Assembly (NCBI GenBank): GCA_964409535.1
Contig: CAYPDQ010000001.1
Span: forward strand, 1-64,000
Origin: JBBUAX01 sp964409535
GTDB lineage: Bacteria > Patescibacteriota > Minisyncoccia > UBA6257 > 2-01-FULL-56-20
Direction: 5' to 3'
DNA length: 64,000 nt
The notes beneath the pieces are model-generated. The model was not told where the DNA came from. It saw nothing but the letters and a program-made list of their open reading frames with translations, and ran no database searches. The translations under genes were made by a program, and so were the position numbers. Positions 31,558 through 39,900 of this stretch are shown here, in pieces. How positions within the stretch are numbered: the first letter of the stretch is position 1; every line of letters starts with the position of its first letter.

Positions 31558-32778
31558 GTGAAAGTACTTATCCAAGCAAAAAAAGCGATAAACGAAGGAG
31601 GGTTGCCGCTCCTATTTGAAAAAATATGGCGGAAACTTCGAACGAGCTACCTGTACTACTTCGCTCCCGCTCACCAGATGCCGAAGGGCTTACCTTCGGT
31701 ACGCGTGGAATTCACAATAACGACGCCCGCCAAGGACGACGTTTTGATAGCAAAGAGAATACTGGCAGCTTTCCAGAAGGCATCTAAAGATGAGGGCGAA
31801 CACGCAAATCTCCATAAGTCCGACAAGGATTCATGGGATAATATCGGGAACCAATACCATGCGGATTTCTACCGGATTCTATTTGCAAACGATGCGTATC
31901 AGGTTGCTGATCGTCTGCGCAATATGCATTCGGACAAGTTGACGTTCGGAATATCGGGTGGTTCAACCGAGTACAATGATCTAATATCCAGCGCGAGGCT
32001 TAGAAGCGAAAAGGGGGTTATTGTAAAAGACATTCTTGTCTCTTTTGCCGAAACGTTAGGAATCTTGCCATACGAAACCAACGTACCGTATATGGCAAAA
32101 AAGAACATTTATGCCGATTCCGACTGGCTCGTTGACGAAATCGAAAAGAAGATCGGTATCTCTATCATCCCGCCGGAAATCGACGGCGGGTTGTTCAAGC
32201 TCAGGCTAAAGAAAGGATTGTTTGATATGCGAGACCTTTGGTCTTTATATGCAGCCTGGCGTATCAGTCGGATTATCAAAACAAAATCCCGAGTATGCGA
32301 AATCGGTGCAGGCTTGGGCAAATCCGCTTTGTATGCAGACAGGTTCGGCTTTCGGGACTACGCCATTTTTGACCTGCCCATCATCAACGCCGTCCAAGCT
32401 TGGTATCTAATCAAGGCCCTGCCCAAAAGAGCCATTGTGCTCTATGGCGAAAAGCGCGACGAAAAAGATTCTATTAAAATAATGCCTTACTGGAAATTTA
32501 TGGAAGGGACCGATTTCTACGAATTGGTGCTGAATGAAGATTCATTCCCCGAAATCGACCGAGAAGTAGTGGACAAGTACTTACAGAAAATGAAAGAGCG
32601 TGCAAGATACTTCTTGAGCATCAACCAGGAATTCGGAGCTCCTGCTTTTGCGGGTGCCAGTCAGAACCACCAAATTGTTCCACACAGGGTTGAAACTTCG
32701 GGTGGATATAAAAGAATCCACCGCTTTCCCTTCTGGCTAAGGAAGGGCTACGTAGAGGAACTGTATGAGATACCATAG
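31558..32778 (+). CDS. Putative sugar O-methyltransferase, paralog 2
   Basis: 406 residues with a GTG start at 31558. SAM-binding region CEIGAGLGKSALYADRFGFRDY at about 247-268; FDLPIINAVQAWYLI follows. Colinear with paralog 1 (30269-31474): LPYETNVPYMAKKNIYADSDWLVDEIEKK, PPEIDGGLFKLRLKKGLF and FWLRKGYVEELYE match closely while the segment just after the N-terminus has diverged. The pair probably methylates different positions or sugars of the same glycan. Convergent with the glycosyltransferase at 32781, with 2 bases between. Confidence 0.82.
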   Translation: MKVLIQAKKAINEGGLPLLFEKIWRKLRTSYLYYFAPAHQMPKGLPSVRVEFTITTPAKDDVLIAKRILAAFQKASKDEGEHANLHKSDKDSWDNIGNQYHADFYRILFANDAYQVADRLRNMHSDKLTFGISGGSTEYNDLISSARLRSEKGVIVKDILVSFAETLGILPYETNVPYMAKKNIYADSDWLVDEIEKKIGISIIPPEIDGGLFKLRLKKGLFDMRDLWSLYAAWRISRIIKTKSRVCEIGAGLGKSALYADRFGFRDYAIFDLPIINAVQAWYLIKALPKRAIVLYGEKRDEKDSIKIMPYWKFMEGTDFYELVLNEDSFPEIDREVVDKYLQKMKERARYFLSINQEFGAPAFAGASQNHQIVPHRVETSGGYKRIHRFPFWLRKGYVEELYEIP

Positions 32779-32780
32779 TA

Positions 32781-33866
32781 TTACAAAGGCATCCCCATCA
32801 TCCTGAATATATCCTCAAAACGCTTTTCCGTGGAGTGGTCGCGGATGGTGCGCTCGTAGCCCCGGCGCGCAATCTCCTCCCGCTCCCCGGGATGAGCCAG
32901 ATAATACCTTATCTTCTCCACTAAGTCTTTTTCGTCTTTATATACCACGATCTCTTCTCCAAGTTTGTAGTAATCCCGCAGGTCGTCCGCGTCCTCGGTA
33001 AGCTCGAACGTACCGCACGCGGGCACCTCAAAGTTCCTGGCTCTTACCCACGAATTCCGTTTCATAGACCACATCCGGACGTTGTCGTAGAAGTTCCAGA
33101 TGTCCGGTTTGATGGGAAGTCCTCCTTCTCCCAAGTCTGCGCGACGCAAAAAGAGACGCACAATCGGCCGCCAGCCGACGTAAAACGGGGCTGTATTCAA
33201 AGACAGCACGATTTTACTTCGGTTGATAATGCCAACAAGCTCATCTTGGCTCACCGGCCCCTCCGGCCAACCGGTTCCCCGCACGAACACCGGTATGCCA
33301 GCATTTTTAACATAACTGATGACGCGCTGACGCGTCTTGTTCCAAAGACCGATAAAGCTTACATCGATGTCTTTTTTTCTGTTTTCCAGCTTCCTGAATT
33401 CCTCAAGATCCACGCCCGGTTGATGATGAATGACGTTGTTACACCCAATACTTTTATATTTTTTGACCGCGCGCGAATCGTAGGTCACAATCCACGTAAA
33501 ATATTTGGCGACATGGCGGCCGAACCGCTCCCACCGCCATGTGTCGTCATCAGCGATGTAAACGAATGTTGTGAATTTCTGATTGCGCATTTTTTTGAAA
33601 AGTTCCCTGCCCCAATCGTTTTCGCTGAAGCCGGCAATACATACGTCGGGCTTCGCTCGCACGATATGTTCCCAGAGTTTCTTCCTTGCCTCCTCGCGTC
33701 CATAGGTAATAATTGCATCGTCAAAAAAGAAAGCATCCACCGTGTGGCCGCGCGGCTCCGCGGCTTTAGCGAGAGGCACTTGAAGGCGATAATTCCCGTC
33801 AGCCACGCGAAGCTGTTTCCAGTCCCTGTCCCAGACGTATTTATATGTGACGATGAGGATCTTCAT
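32781..33866 (-). CDS. CgeB-like glycosyltransferase (GT-B fold)
   Basis: 361 residues from MKILIVTYKYVWDRDW at 33866; longer frames run into the upstream methyltransferase. The C-terminal half has the DUF3880/CgeB-type pattern: DVSFIGLWNKTRQRVISYV (about 184-202), SKIVLSLNTAPF and, near 315-325, RNFEVPACGTFELTEDADDL with the nucleotide-binding glutamate. These enzymes use nucleotide-sugar donors. It overlaps the upstream methyltransferase gene by 26 bases and is the last gene of a long minus-strand run starting at rny. Confidence 0.85.
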   Translation of the reverse strand: MKILIVTYKYVWDRDWKQLRVADGNYRLQVPLAKAAEPRGHTVDAFFFDDAIITYGREEARKKLWEHIVRAKPDVCIAGFSENDWGRELFKKMRNQKFTTFVYIADDDTWRWERFGRHVAKYFTWIVTYDSRAVKKYKSIGCNNVIHHQPGVDLEEFRKLENRKKDIDVSFIGLWNKTRQRVISYVKNAGIPVFVRGTGWPEGPVSQDELVGIINRSKIVLSLNTAPFYVGWRPIVRLFLRRADLGEGGLPIKPDIWNFYDNVRMWSMKRNSWVRARNFEVPACGTFELTEDADDLRDYYKLGEEIVVYKDEKDLVEKIRYYLAHPGEREEIARRGYERTIRDHSTEKRFEDIFRMMGMPL

Positions 33867-34644
33867 GAGGCATATTCCTTTTGAAATTCTCATATTCTTC
33901 AAGCCACGCGCCGAGCATAGCCGCGTTTTCTTTCCCGACGAGAGACAGCCCCAACATCTCGCGGACAATCGCCTCCTCATCGATCTCGGCACGCGGGTCT
34001 TTCTCCGCCACTGCCAAGACATTTGGCATCGCATTGCCGCCGTACCGCTCGTAAAACGAATTCGGTGTTAGGCGCCCAAGCGGATTCAAAATAGGCAAGT
34101 AGAGCGATTCGGGCAAGCGCGCAAATAACTTGCCGACGACGGGTAATTTTTGCGCGTGCTTCGCGACGCCATGCCAGTAGGAACGTATTTTTATATTACG
34201 GAATCCGGTTTTGTGGAGCACGAATTTGAATTTCCGTTTGTCCCAAAAATCACGGTGTTCCGCCCAAGATGCTTCCTGTGACCCAAAAATGTGCCGCCCC
34301 AATTGGAAACGCCGCCGGAGCGAAGTGGCACGACAGTATTCACGGGCAGACATTTCAAAATCAGGCGTTTCAATGACGAGTATGCCTCTGGGCTTGAGCC
34401 ACCGCCGCCAGTTGAGAAGTAAACCTAAAGCGACGGAACGCGTGAAATGTTCAAACAAGTGGTGACTTCGCACCTCATCGACGGTACCTTCGGGAAAAGA
34501 CAGCGTCCGGATATCGGCATATCGGTCCGCCCTTGGACGCATTACGCTATGCTCGCTTGGCGGGAAATCAATATTCACATATCCCTCTAAATACTTTTCC
34601 CCGCTCCCCAGATGCAGTTTCACCGGCCGCTTTTGCATTTCCAT
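33841..34644 (-). CDS. Class I SAM-dependent methyltransferase
   Basis: 267 residues. VKLHLGSGEKYLEGYVNIDF (about 8-27) is the motif I variant of the UbiE/COG4627-type methyltransferases in glycan clusters; VDEVRSHHLFEHFTRSVALG and WLKPRGILVIETPDFE (about 82-97) are motifs post I to III. The C-terminal region is unlike standard domains. Probably modifies the glycan or its carrier. Its neighbour upstream (34654) is 9 bases away. Confidence 0.82.
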   Translation of the reverse strand: MEMQKRPVKLHLGSGEKYLEGYVNIDFPPSEHSVMRPRADRYADIRTLSFPEGTVDEVRSHHLFEHFTRSVALGLLLNWRRWLKPRGILVIETPDFEMSAREYCRATSLRRRFQLGRHIFGSQEASWAEHRDFWDKRKFKFVLHKTGFRNIKIRSYWHGVAKHAQKLPVVGKLFARLPESLYLPILNPLGRLTPNSFYERYGGNAMPNVLAVAEKDPRAEIDEEAIVREMLGLSLVGKENAAMLGAWLEEYENFKRNMPHEDPHRHI

Positions 34645-34653
34645 TCTCCAATA

Positions 34654-35187
34654 TCATACAAGGTTTTTGAACGGATTCACAGAACCTTTCGCCGCGTCGC
34701 GCGCACTTAAAACCGGGTTTTCTGTTGGCCAGTTTATCTTGAACCGCGGATCGTTCCACTTATATGCGAACTGGCGGCCCTGGTCGTAAGAGCCGGATTG
34801 CTTGTAATGCACGATTACACTCTCGGAGAGCGCCAGATAGCCGCTCGCGTGCTTGGGCGGCACGAGAATGCTCAATCTGTTTTCCTCCCCGAGTTCAACC
34901 GAAACCCAATCGCCGAAAGAAGGCGACGCTGTGTCCGCATTGAGCGCCACAAAGAATACTTTTCCCGAAACGCAGGTGATGAGCTTGTAGCGCACGTCGT
35001 CGCCGTGCAGGCCGCGTAAGACGTTCTTCTTTGAAACCGAGATGTCGTCTTCCTCAAAGTGAACGTTAATGCCTAACTCTTTGAGTTTGGTCTCGTTCCA
35101 AATTTCAAGAAAAATTCCCCGCGCATCCGAAAACGGCTCATGCTTCAAAAGCAGCACTCCTTTCAGTTTGGTCTTCTCGATCACCAT
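34654..35187 (-). CDS. dTDP-4-dehydrorhamnose 3,5-epimerase-like protein (RmlC family)
   Basis: 177-residue cupin of the RmlC family. FSDARGIFLEIW (about 19-30), the catalytic-histidine segment NVLRGLHGDDVRYKLITCVSGKV (about 55-77; RmlC has LRGLH) and VPPKHASGYLAL (about 109-120) are present, as is VHYKQSGSYD with the active-site tyrosine. It would epimerise C3 and/or C5 of a 4-keto-6-deoxy sugar. RmlB- and RmlD-type partners would be the dehydratase at 24295 and one of the epimerase genes. Confidence 0.85.
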   Translation of the reverse strand: MVIEKTKLKGVLLLKHEPFSDARGIFLEIWNETKLKELGINVHFEEDDISVSKKNVLRGLHGDDVRYKLITCVSGKVFFVALNADTASPSFGDWVSVELGEENRLSILVPPKHASGYLALSESVIVHYKQSGSYDQGRQFAYKWNDPRFKINWPTENPVLSARDAAKGSVNPFKNLV

Positions 35188-35250
35188 GGCAAGCGTGTCG
35201 CTATACTATAAACGCAGAACACAGGAGCTGCAACTTAAATTTAGCCGCGC

Positions 35251-36327
35251 CTAAAACTGCGGATTCCAAGGGATGAATCCCGATTGGTCGCCTGGATCGG
35301 GAATATAGCTGACATCGTCAAGAAGATCCAGGTTCTGGCCAAAATAATAATTCAGCAGAACGCGGAAAGTGTTAACCGGTGTTATGGAATCGTAAAGAAG
35401 CTTGTCTCCTCCATCGGGGAAATAATAGGCGTTAAGGATAGGAAGTGAGTTAATGCCCGGGACAATCAGCTTTTTGGCTCGATCCGGTTCAGCCAGATTT
35501 TTCAGCATATCCTCGTCGTTCGAGAAGCGAAAGCCGTGATCTCCCTGCAGTATTATGATAGGCTCGGGTTCGGAGCGTTCCAGCAACGTATCTACAAGCT
35601 TTACGACTTCTTTGTTGATATACGCTACCTGGCCAAGATAGTTTTCCACTGCGTTTCTCTCGGTGGCCTCTTTCCCTGTAACGAAGTTGCCGTCGGCGTC
35701 AAAAACGTACGGAGCATGAGGCAGTAAAAAGTGAGCGAATACGAAAACCGGAGCGCCTCTCTTCTCTGGAACTTCAGCAAGTTTCCGAAGTTGGAACTGC
35801 ACTCTTTCCCACTGCAGGAACCGTCTGTCCAGAAATCTCATTTTCGCCGCGAAACGCACCTCGTTGTTCAGAAAATTTTCCACATGACTGAATGCGGTAT
35901 TTTCCCATACTGCCCATTGGTATGGAGAAAACAGGGTCAAATTTACGTTTTCATCCGCATATCGGTTGAAGTAAGTGAAAGCATCCGCCCCGAAGTGTAA
36001 ATACCTGTATCCATAGTAACCCAAAAAGTCTTTAACTGCGTTATCCTCGACCATCTTCAAGTTGCTGTTTGACGCCTGTCGGCTTTGAAGATAAATCATA
36101 TTCAAAGAAGACGGTAGAGATAATCCGGTTGCGTAATAATTACTCAAGCTTTGCTTGGCCACAAAAAATCCCCTCTTTTCAAGCGAGGCCACCATCTCAT
36201 CCTCCTTCTCGAAACCCATTATTTGCCTTATAACGTCCGGCGAGGAGTATGCGTCCAGAATAATATAATATATGTCGCGGAGTTCGCCGACTGGACCGTT
36301 CAATACTACTTCAGCTCTAGCCGGCAA
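35251..36327 (-). CDS. Sulfatase-like (alkaline phosphatase superfamily) domain, frameshifted from its membrane part
   Basis: About 358 residues. DIYYIILDAYSSPDVI (about 18-33) holds the metal-binding aspartate and the nucleophile-region serine, AHFLLPHAPYVF (about 196-207) and LQGDHGFRF (about 256-264) the later metal sites. The frame is open upstream of the TTG at 36327 to about 36372, through a G7 tract on the coding strand, and joins the membrane-domain frame at 36306-36776 if one base is added at that tract. Probably one membrane-anchored transferase or hydrolase that adds or removes phosphate-type groups on the glycan, split by a frameshift. Confidence 0.75.
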   Translation of the reverse strand: MPARAEVVLNGPVGELRDIYYIILDAYSSPDVIRQIMGFEKEDEMVASLEKRGFFVAKQSLSNYYATGLSLPSSLNMIYLQSRQASNSNLKMVEDNAVKDFLGYYGYRYLHFGADAFTYFNRYADENVNLTLFSPYQWAVWENTAFSHVENFLNNEVRFAAKMRFLDRRFLQWERVQFQLRKLAEVPEKRGAPVFVFAHFLLPHAPYVFDADGNFVTGKEATERNAVENYLGQVAYINKEVVKLVDTLLERSEPEPIIILQGDHGFRFSNDEDMLKNLAEPDRAKKLIVPGINSLPILNAYYFPDGGDKLLYDSITPVNTFRVLLNYYFGQNLDLLDDVSYIPDPGDQSGFIPWNPQF

Positions 36328-36776
36328 TATTTCCCGCTGGGCAGCAAGGTAAGCCCCCCCACCCGGAAGAAGGATAGTAAAACAAACATCCCCGATGCAG
36401 CGAAGAGAGCGTGGTTCACGGCCGATAAGTCCATTGCGGTTTTTCTAATCGCATACAACGCGAAAATGAAAACGGACAAGAGGATAATAAGTGCCCAACT
36501 GTATTGAACTTTAATTAGCGAATTAAATAAAATTCTGTAGATATACTCAAAGGAAAGAGTGAACAAGAGAAAAAGCGAGGCCGCCGGCGCTGCTTTTTGC
36601 GGATCGCGAAGAAAAAACCGTAAAATCCCGAACACTATCGCTCCGAATCCGACGAGAACCGCAACGGCTGCGGGCACCTCTCGCAGGAAAACTTCGGCGA
36701 AATTCCTGCCCCACAAGAAAATCGCCGGCAGTATAGCAAACAGAAAAGGATGGAAAAGTTGAATTCTTTTAATCAT
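36306..36776 (-). CDS. N-terminal membrane part of the sulfatase-like protein
   Basis: 156 residues with about five membrane segments (about 7-21, 33-52, 62-78, 89-107, 119-137), beginning MIKRIQLFHPFLFAILPAIF. This opening is typical of membrane-anchored sulfatase-like proteins in surface-glycan clusters. The frame runs through a G7 run at about 36354-36360 and then ends in unrelated codons (LLPSGKYCRLELK). In the other frame the reading after the run is AYLAAQREILPARAEVVLNG, continuing into the sulfatase domain. So this is either a phase-variable, decayed, or mis-sequenced single gene. Overlaps the methyltransferase upstream by 4 bases. Confidence 0.72.
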   Translation of the reverse strand: MIKRIQLFHPFLFAILPAIFLWGRNFAEVFLREVPAAVAVLVGFGAIVFGILRFFLRDPQKAAPAASLFLLFTLSFEYIYRILFNSLIKVQYSWALIILLSVFIFALYAIRKTAMDLSAVNHALFAASGMFVLLSFFRVGGLTLLPSGKYCRLELK

Positions 36777-38158
36777 GCGCTTATCTTTTTCATAAGATAG
36801 ATCAGCCTCTCTGAATCGGCCAATCTCTTTTTGCCCTTGATAGAGAAGTGTTTCCCAAACTTTTTCTCAAACTCTTCTTCGCAGTAAGCCGGGAAAACAT
36901 CTCTTCTGGTTGCAAGCAAACGCCCAACTTGTGAGTCGGTTTTCGGAACGAACTCCACAATTAGATTCTTACACAACCTACTGAAATACTCCGCTATCTT
37001 CCCAAAGGGAACGCCGTTGGAGATAGCAAGGTGGTGAACAAGGGCGAGGGCCAGAACCACGTCAGCCCCTCCCCTGCTTTCCAAAGACATTCTTTCTTGG
37101 TTAGCCCAGCCAACGGCGGGACTGGGGTTCGTCAAGTCCAACAAAAGAGGCAACAGGTTTTTTTCCTTCCTCTTTTTCACTTCAAGGTAATTCTCCTCGA
37201 CCGCCTTTGGGTCGATATCAAAGGATACGGTTTCGATGCCCCTGTCGCTCGCAAGGCGGCTGAACTTACCGGTGTTCGCGCCGAAATCCCATACGGTTTT
37301 GGGATTTGCAGTAGACAAAAAGCCGGAAACGGCTTCCGTCTTTTCCGAAAACGCTTCTACAGAATAATTCGTCTCCTCATAGTAGCTTTGCCACTCAGTT
37401 CTCTGGTTTTTGAGCAAGAGCCCGTCAACCGCAGATTTCAGGCTGTCTATAAGCGCAATAAGATTCTGGCGCGGGATGCTCCAGTGCGGCATAGCCTTGT
37501 TGGCCGAGAATCTCTTTTGGCCCATAGCGTGGAGATGCAGATGCGAAACTACAAGCGGGTGGAATAAGGTGCGCATTGGAAGCATGGAGGCCGCCAAGTC
37601 GAGAGGTACGCCGTCGATAAAAACGCGGAAAAATTGATTCATGCGTAAATCCCGGTAGCTCATAAGCGCTAAGGGTGCCAAAAAGTGCTGACAGAACTGA
37701 CGATACCCCACCCAGGGAGATCCCTCTATGTAATTCTCGAACGAGAGCGTATCTATAAACATGGGTTGGCCGTGCCAGAATTGCACATTAAAGGCGCTTG
37801 CGTCTTTCAAAATCATGTTATGATCAAGCGCTTTTTTCTGAACTTCCAAGGTCAAAAGAGCGGCGTCTTTCAGCTGGCTGAAAGACCATTCGTAAGGATA
37901 TGATATGAACGGTATCTTTTCGGGAGAAATAATCTTGTAGACCTCTCTTCTTTTAGGGGAATTTAATTTGATTTCCCGATGAGGAACTAATAGTCCACTA
38001 CCTATCAATGCTTCGTAAAGCCCAGACTCTTTTGCGCAGTCATAATGTTCCTTATAACAGTAATTTACGTTTCGGTATATCGTTCCGCCCTTCGCAAAAA
38101 GAGAGCCGCCTGGATCTCGAAAAGAACTCGGAATCTCCGTTCGATTAAACCTGCTCAT
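36773..38158 (-). CDS. Class I SAM-dependent methyltransferase (NoeA-like, two-part)
   Basis: 461 residues from the ATG at 38158 (MSRFNRTEIPSSFRDPGGSL). An N-terminal half with SFRDPGGSLFAKGG, KDASAFNVQFWHGQPMFIDT (about 118-137) resembles nodulation protein NoeA-type methyltransferases. The C-terminal half carries the SAM fold: VWDFGANTGKFSRLASDRG (about 286-304), SFDIDPKAVEENY and LALALVHHLAIS. In sugar clusters it is commonly next to a sulfatase-like gene and a small YIDxGTGSF membrane protein, as here. A start at 38185 is also possible. Confidence 0.8.
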   Translation of the reverse strand: MSRFNRTEIPSSFRDPGGSLFAKGGTIYRNVNYCYKEHYDCAKESGLYEALIGSGLLVPHREIKLNSPKRREVYKIISPEKIPFISYPYEWSFSQLKDAALLTLEVQKKALDHNMILKDASAFNVQFWHGQPMFIDTLSFENYIEGSPWVGYRQFCQHFLAPLALMSYRDLRMNQFFRVFIDGVPLDLAASMLPMRTLFHPLVVSHLHLHAMGQKRFSANKAMPHWSIPRQNLIALIDSLKSAVDGLLLKNQRTEWQSYYEETNYSVEAFSEKTEAVSGFLSTANPKTVWDFGANTGKFSRLASDRGIETVSFDIDPKAVEENYLEVKKRKEKNLLPLLLDLTNPSPAVGWANQERMSLESRGGADVVLALALVHHLAISNGVPFGKIAEYFSRLCKNLIVEFVPKTDSQVGRLLATRRDVFPAYCEEEFEKKFGKHFSIKGKKRLADSERLIYLMKKISA

Positions 38159-38405
38159 CGGTTTTCTTATCCTCATCTTTTTCATCCAGTGGCGTCCCGG
38201 CTTGATCGGAGCCGAAAGGTTTTTTCAACCTCCGCCACAATACTCTGAGGTAAAAAGCTGCGCCCAAAATGCCCGCCAAAATTGCTTGAACTATGAAGCT
38301 GCCTGTTCCCAAGTCAATATAAGCTTCGGCGGTTAGCGGATTCACCAGTCCCAAGAACGAAAGAAGCAAAATCCATGCCGTCATTTCTTGCTTAGAAAGT
38401 ATCAT
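38145..38405 (-). CDS. Small membrane protein with signal-like N-terminus (YIDxGTGSF family)
   Basis: 86 residues. A signal-peptide or first-helix stretch (about 9-28, ending TAEA) precedes YIDLGTGSFIVQAILAGILG, a second helix (about 34-54) and a basic tail (LWRRLKKPFG). I recognise the YIDxGTGSF pattern as recurring upstream of methyltransferase/sulfatase pairs in polysaccharide loci, but no function is known. It overlaps the methyltransferase gene and is 24 bases downstream of gmhA. Confidence 0.68.
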   Translation of the reverse strand: MILSKQEMTAWILLLSFLGLVNPLTAEAYIDLGTGSFIVQAILAGILGAAFYLRVLWRRLKKPFGSDQAGTPLDEKDEDKKTDEQV

Positions 38406-38429
38406 GGATGCGATAGGATAGGATAGGAT

Positions 38430-38996
38430 TCAGTGCAGTTGAGGGATTATTTCCTCGCACCAGGCGTGGAGCACCAGCGCGTGAATTTCCTGGACGCGCG
38501 CCGTCGTGCTGGACGGCACGATAATAGCTACGTCGCACTTCTCCCGCGCCGCGCCGCCGTCCCCGCCCAAGAGCCCGACGACTTGAAGCCCTTTTTTCTT
38601 TGCTTCCTCCATTGCTAAGAGGACATTCCGTGAATTGCCACTCGTCGTGATTCCCAAAAATACATCTCCTCTATCACCGAATGTCTGCACTTGCCTTGCG
38701 AATACGCCGTCGTATCCGAAATCGTTCGCCCAAGCGGTTAAAAAAGAAGTGTCCGTGGTAAGCGCCAAAACAGGATAGCCGCTGCGCTTTTCTTTCTTCA
38801 ACGTCGCTACGAATTCCGCCGCGAAATGCTGGGCGTCGGCGGCGCTTCCGCCGTTCCCAGCGACAAGTATTTTCCCGCCGCCCAAAAGCGCCGCCCGGAG
38901 CAATTCCCCGGCCTTTTCAAAGCCGGTCCCGAAAGACGGGTCCGAACCGACTTTCCGGAGTAAATCTTCCAATTCCCGCGCGCTTTCTGCAAACAT
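38430..38996 (-). CDS. gmhA: Sedoheptulose 7-phosphate isomerase
   Basis: 188-residue SIS-domain protein of usual GmhA length. GGKILVAGNGGSAADAQHFAAEF (about 39-61) and GITTSGNSRNVLLAMEEAKKKG (about 114-135) are the phosphosugar-binding loops; QEIHALVLHAWCEEIE-type (about 168-183) supplies the zinc and catalytic residues (Glu/His). It converts sedoheptulose 7-phosphate to D-glycero-D-manno-heptose 7-phosphate, the first step for HddA/GmhB encoded about 20 kb away. DiaA shares the fold but usually lacks the full set. Confidence 0.9.
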   Translation of the reverse strand: MFAESARELEDLLRKVGSDPSFGTGFEKAGELLRAALLGGGKILVAGNGGSAADAQHFAAEFVATLKKEKRSGYPVLALTTDTSFLTAWANDFGYDGVFARQVQTFGDRGDVFLGITTSGNSRNVLLAMEEAKKKGLQVVGLLGGDGGAAREKCDVAIIVPSSTTARVQEIHALVLHAWCEEIIPQLH

Positions 38997-39006
38997 GGTG
39001 CTAAAA

Positions 39007-39900
39007 TTATAACTTGATCCAGCCCTCGGACACTATCTCCGCCGGATGCCCGTCTGCGTACCATCTCTCCGGCGCAACCACGATCTTCCCGGGGTTCTCG
39101 TTCAACCATGCACCCCACCAAGAGAAAGTGCTGTTGGCGACAATATTGTGTTTACAAAGCGACATAAACCGCAAATGAGAAGCGCCGCTGGGTCCGCCCA
39201 AAGACTCTTCAACAAAGGTCGCAGGGGAGGTTATTTTCAGATTCTCACGGCACCACGGGACATCGTCGGAGAAAACGAAGAAATGTAACTGTTTGACGCG
39301 AGAGGAAACATAAGTAATCGCGCGGCTGTAGTAATTAAGGTCGGTTTTCCCGTGCAGGTCCTCCACTCTTTTCATAGTCGCATAATCCCCCCGGCGGATA
39401 TGCACGGAAACGGAGTTGGTTTTCCGAATTTCTTCTGCGAACCGCGCCGCTTCGCCAGTCAGTCCGTCCCTGAATCTGAACGCCGCCTTTACATCCTCCG
39501 CCGCCTCGCGGAAATATTTTTCCGTCTGCCAGCGGCCCCAGAGCACTGCATTGTCCCGGGTCATAAGCACGTCTGGATCAAAATGCCGCTCATCCTTTTC
39601 TTTTACGATGCGGCATATCCCAAGCGTGCGGCGCAGCTGCATTAAAGCGAGGTCAAGTCCGAGCCAAAAGCCGGGAACCGGCAGAGCGGAGGAAGTCCGG
39701 GAAAGGAACGAAAATCGCGGCTTGAGCATAAAACCGTCCAGCGCGTAAGTGCGGTAGGCAAAATCCCTTCGCGGAAAGCGGTCGTTCAAAAATGTCGTAT
39801 CCAAAAGGAGTTCGCTCTTGTTTTTCTTCGCGAGGTTCAAGCCCAAAGCGTATTGGAACATCTGGTTGCCCAGGCCGCCGCGAAGGAAAACGGTTATCAT
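39007..39900 (-). CDS. Alpha-1,2-fucosyltransferase-like glycosyltransferase (GT11)
   Basis: 297 residues from MITVFLRGGLGNQMFQYAL at 39900; an upstream ATG lies inside the epimerase gene. GGLGNQMFQYA (about 8-18), VSVHIRRGDYA (about 182-192) and NSTFSWWGAWLN (about 263-274) are the three GT11 motifs. Known members add L-fucose in alpha-1,2 linkage from GDP-fucose; no GDP-fucose genes are recognised here, but the GDP-mannose 3,5-epimerase-like gene directly upstream could give GDP-L-galactose, a close relative. Overlap ATGA with that gene. Confidence 0.88.
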   Translation of the reverse strand: MITVFLRGGLGNQMFQYALGLNLAKKNKSELLLDTTFLNDRFPRRDFAYRTYALDGFMLKPRFSFLSRTSSALPVPGFWLGLDLALMQLRRTLGICRIVKEKDERHFDPDVLMTRDNAVLWGRWQTEKYFREAAEDVKAAFRFRDGLTGEAARFAEEIRKTNSVSVHIRRGDYATMKRVEDLHGKTDLNYYSRAITYVSSRVKQLHFFVFSDDVPWCRENLKITSPATFVEESLGGPSGASHLRFMSLCKHNIVANSTFSWWGAWLNENPGKIVVAPERWYADGHPAEIVSEGWIKL

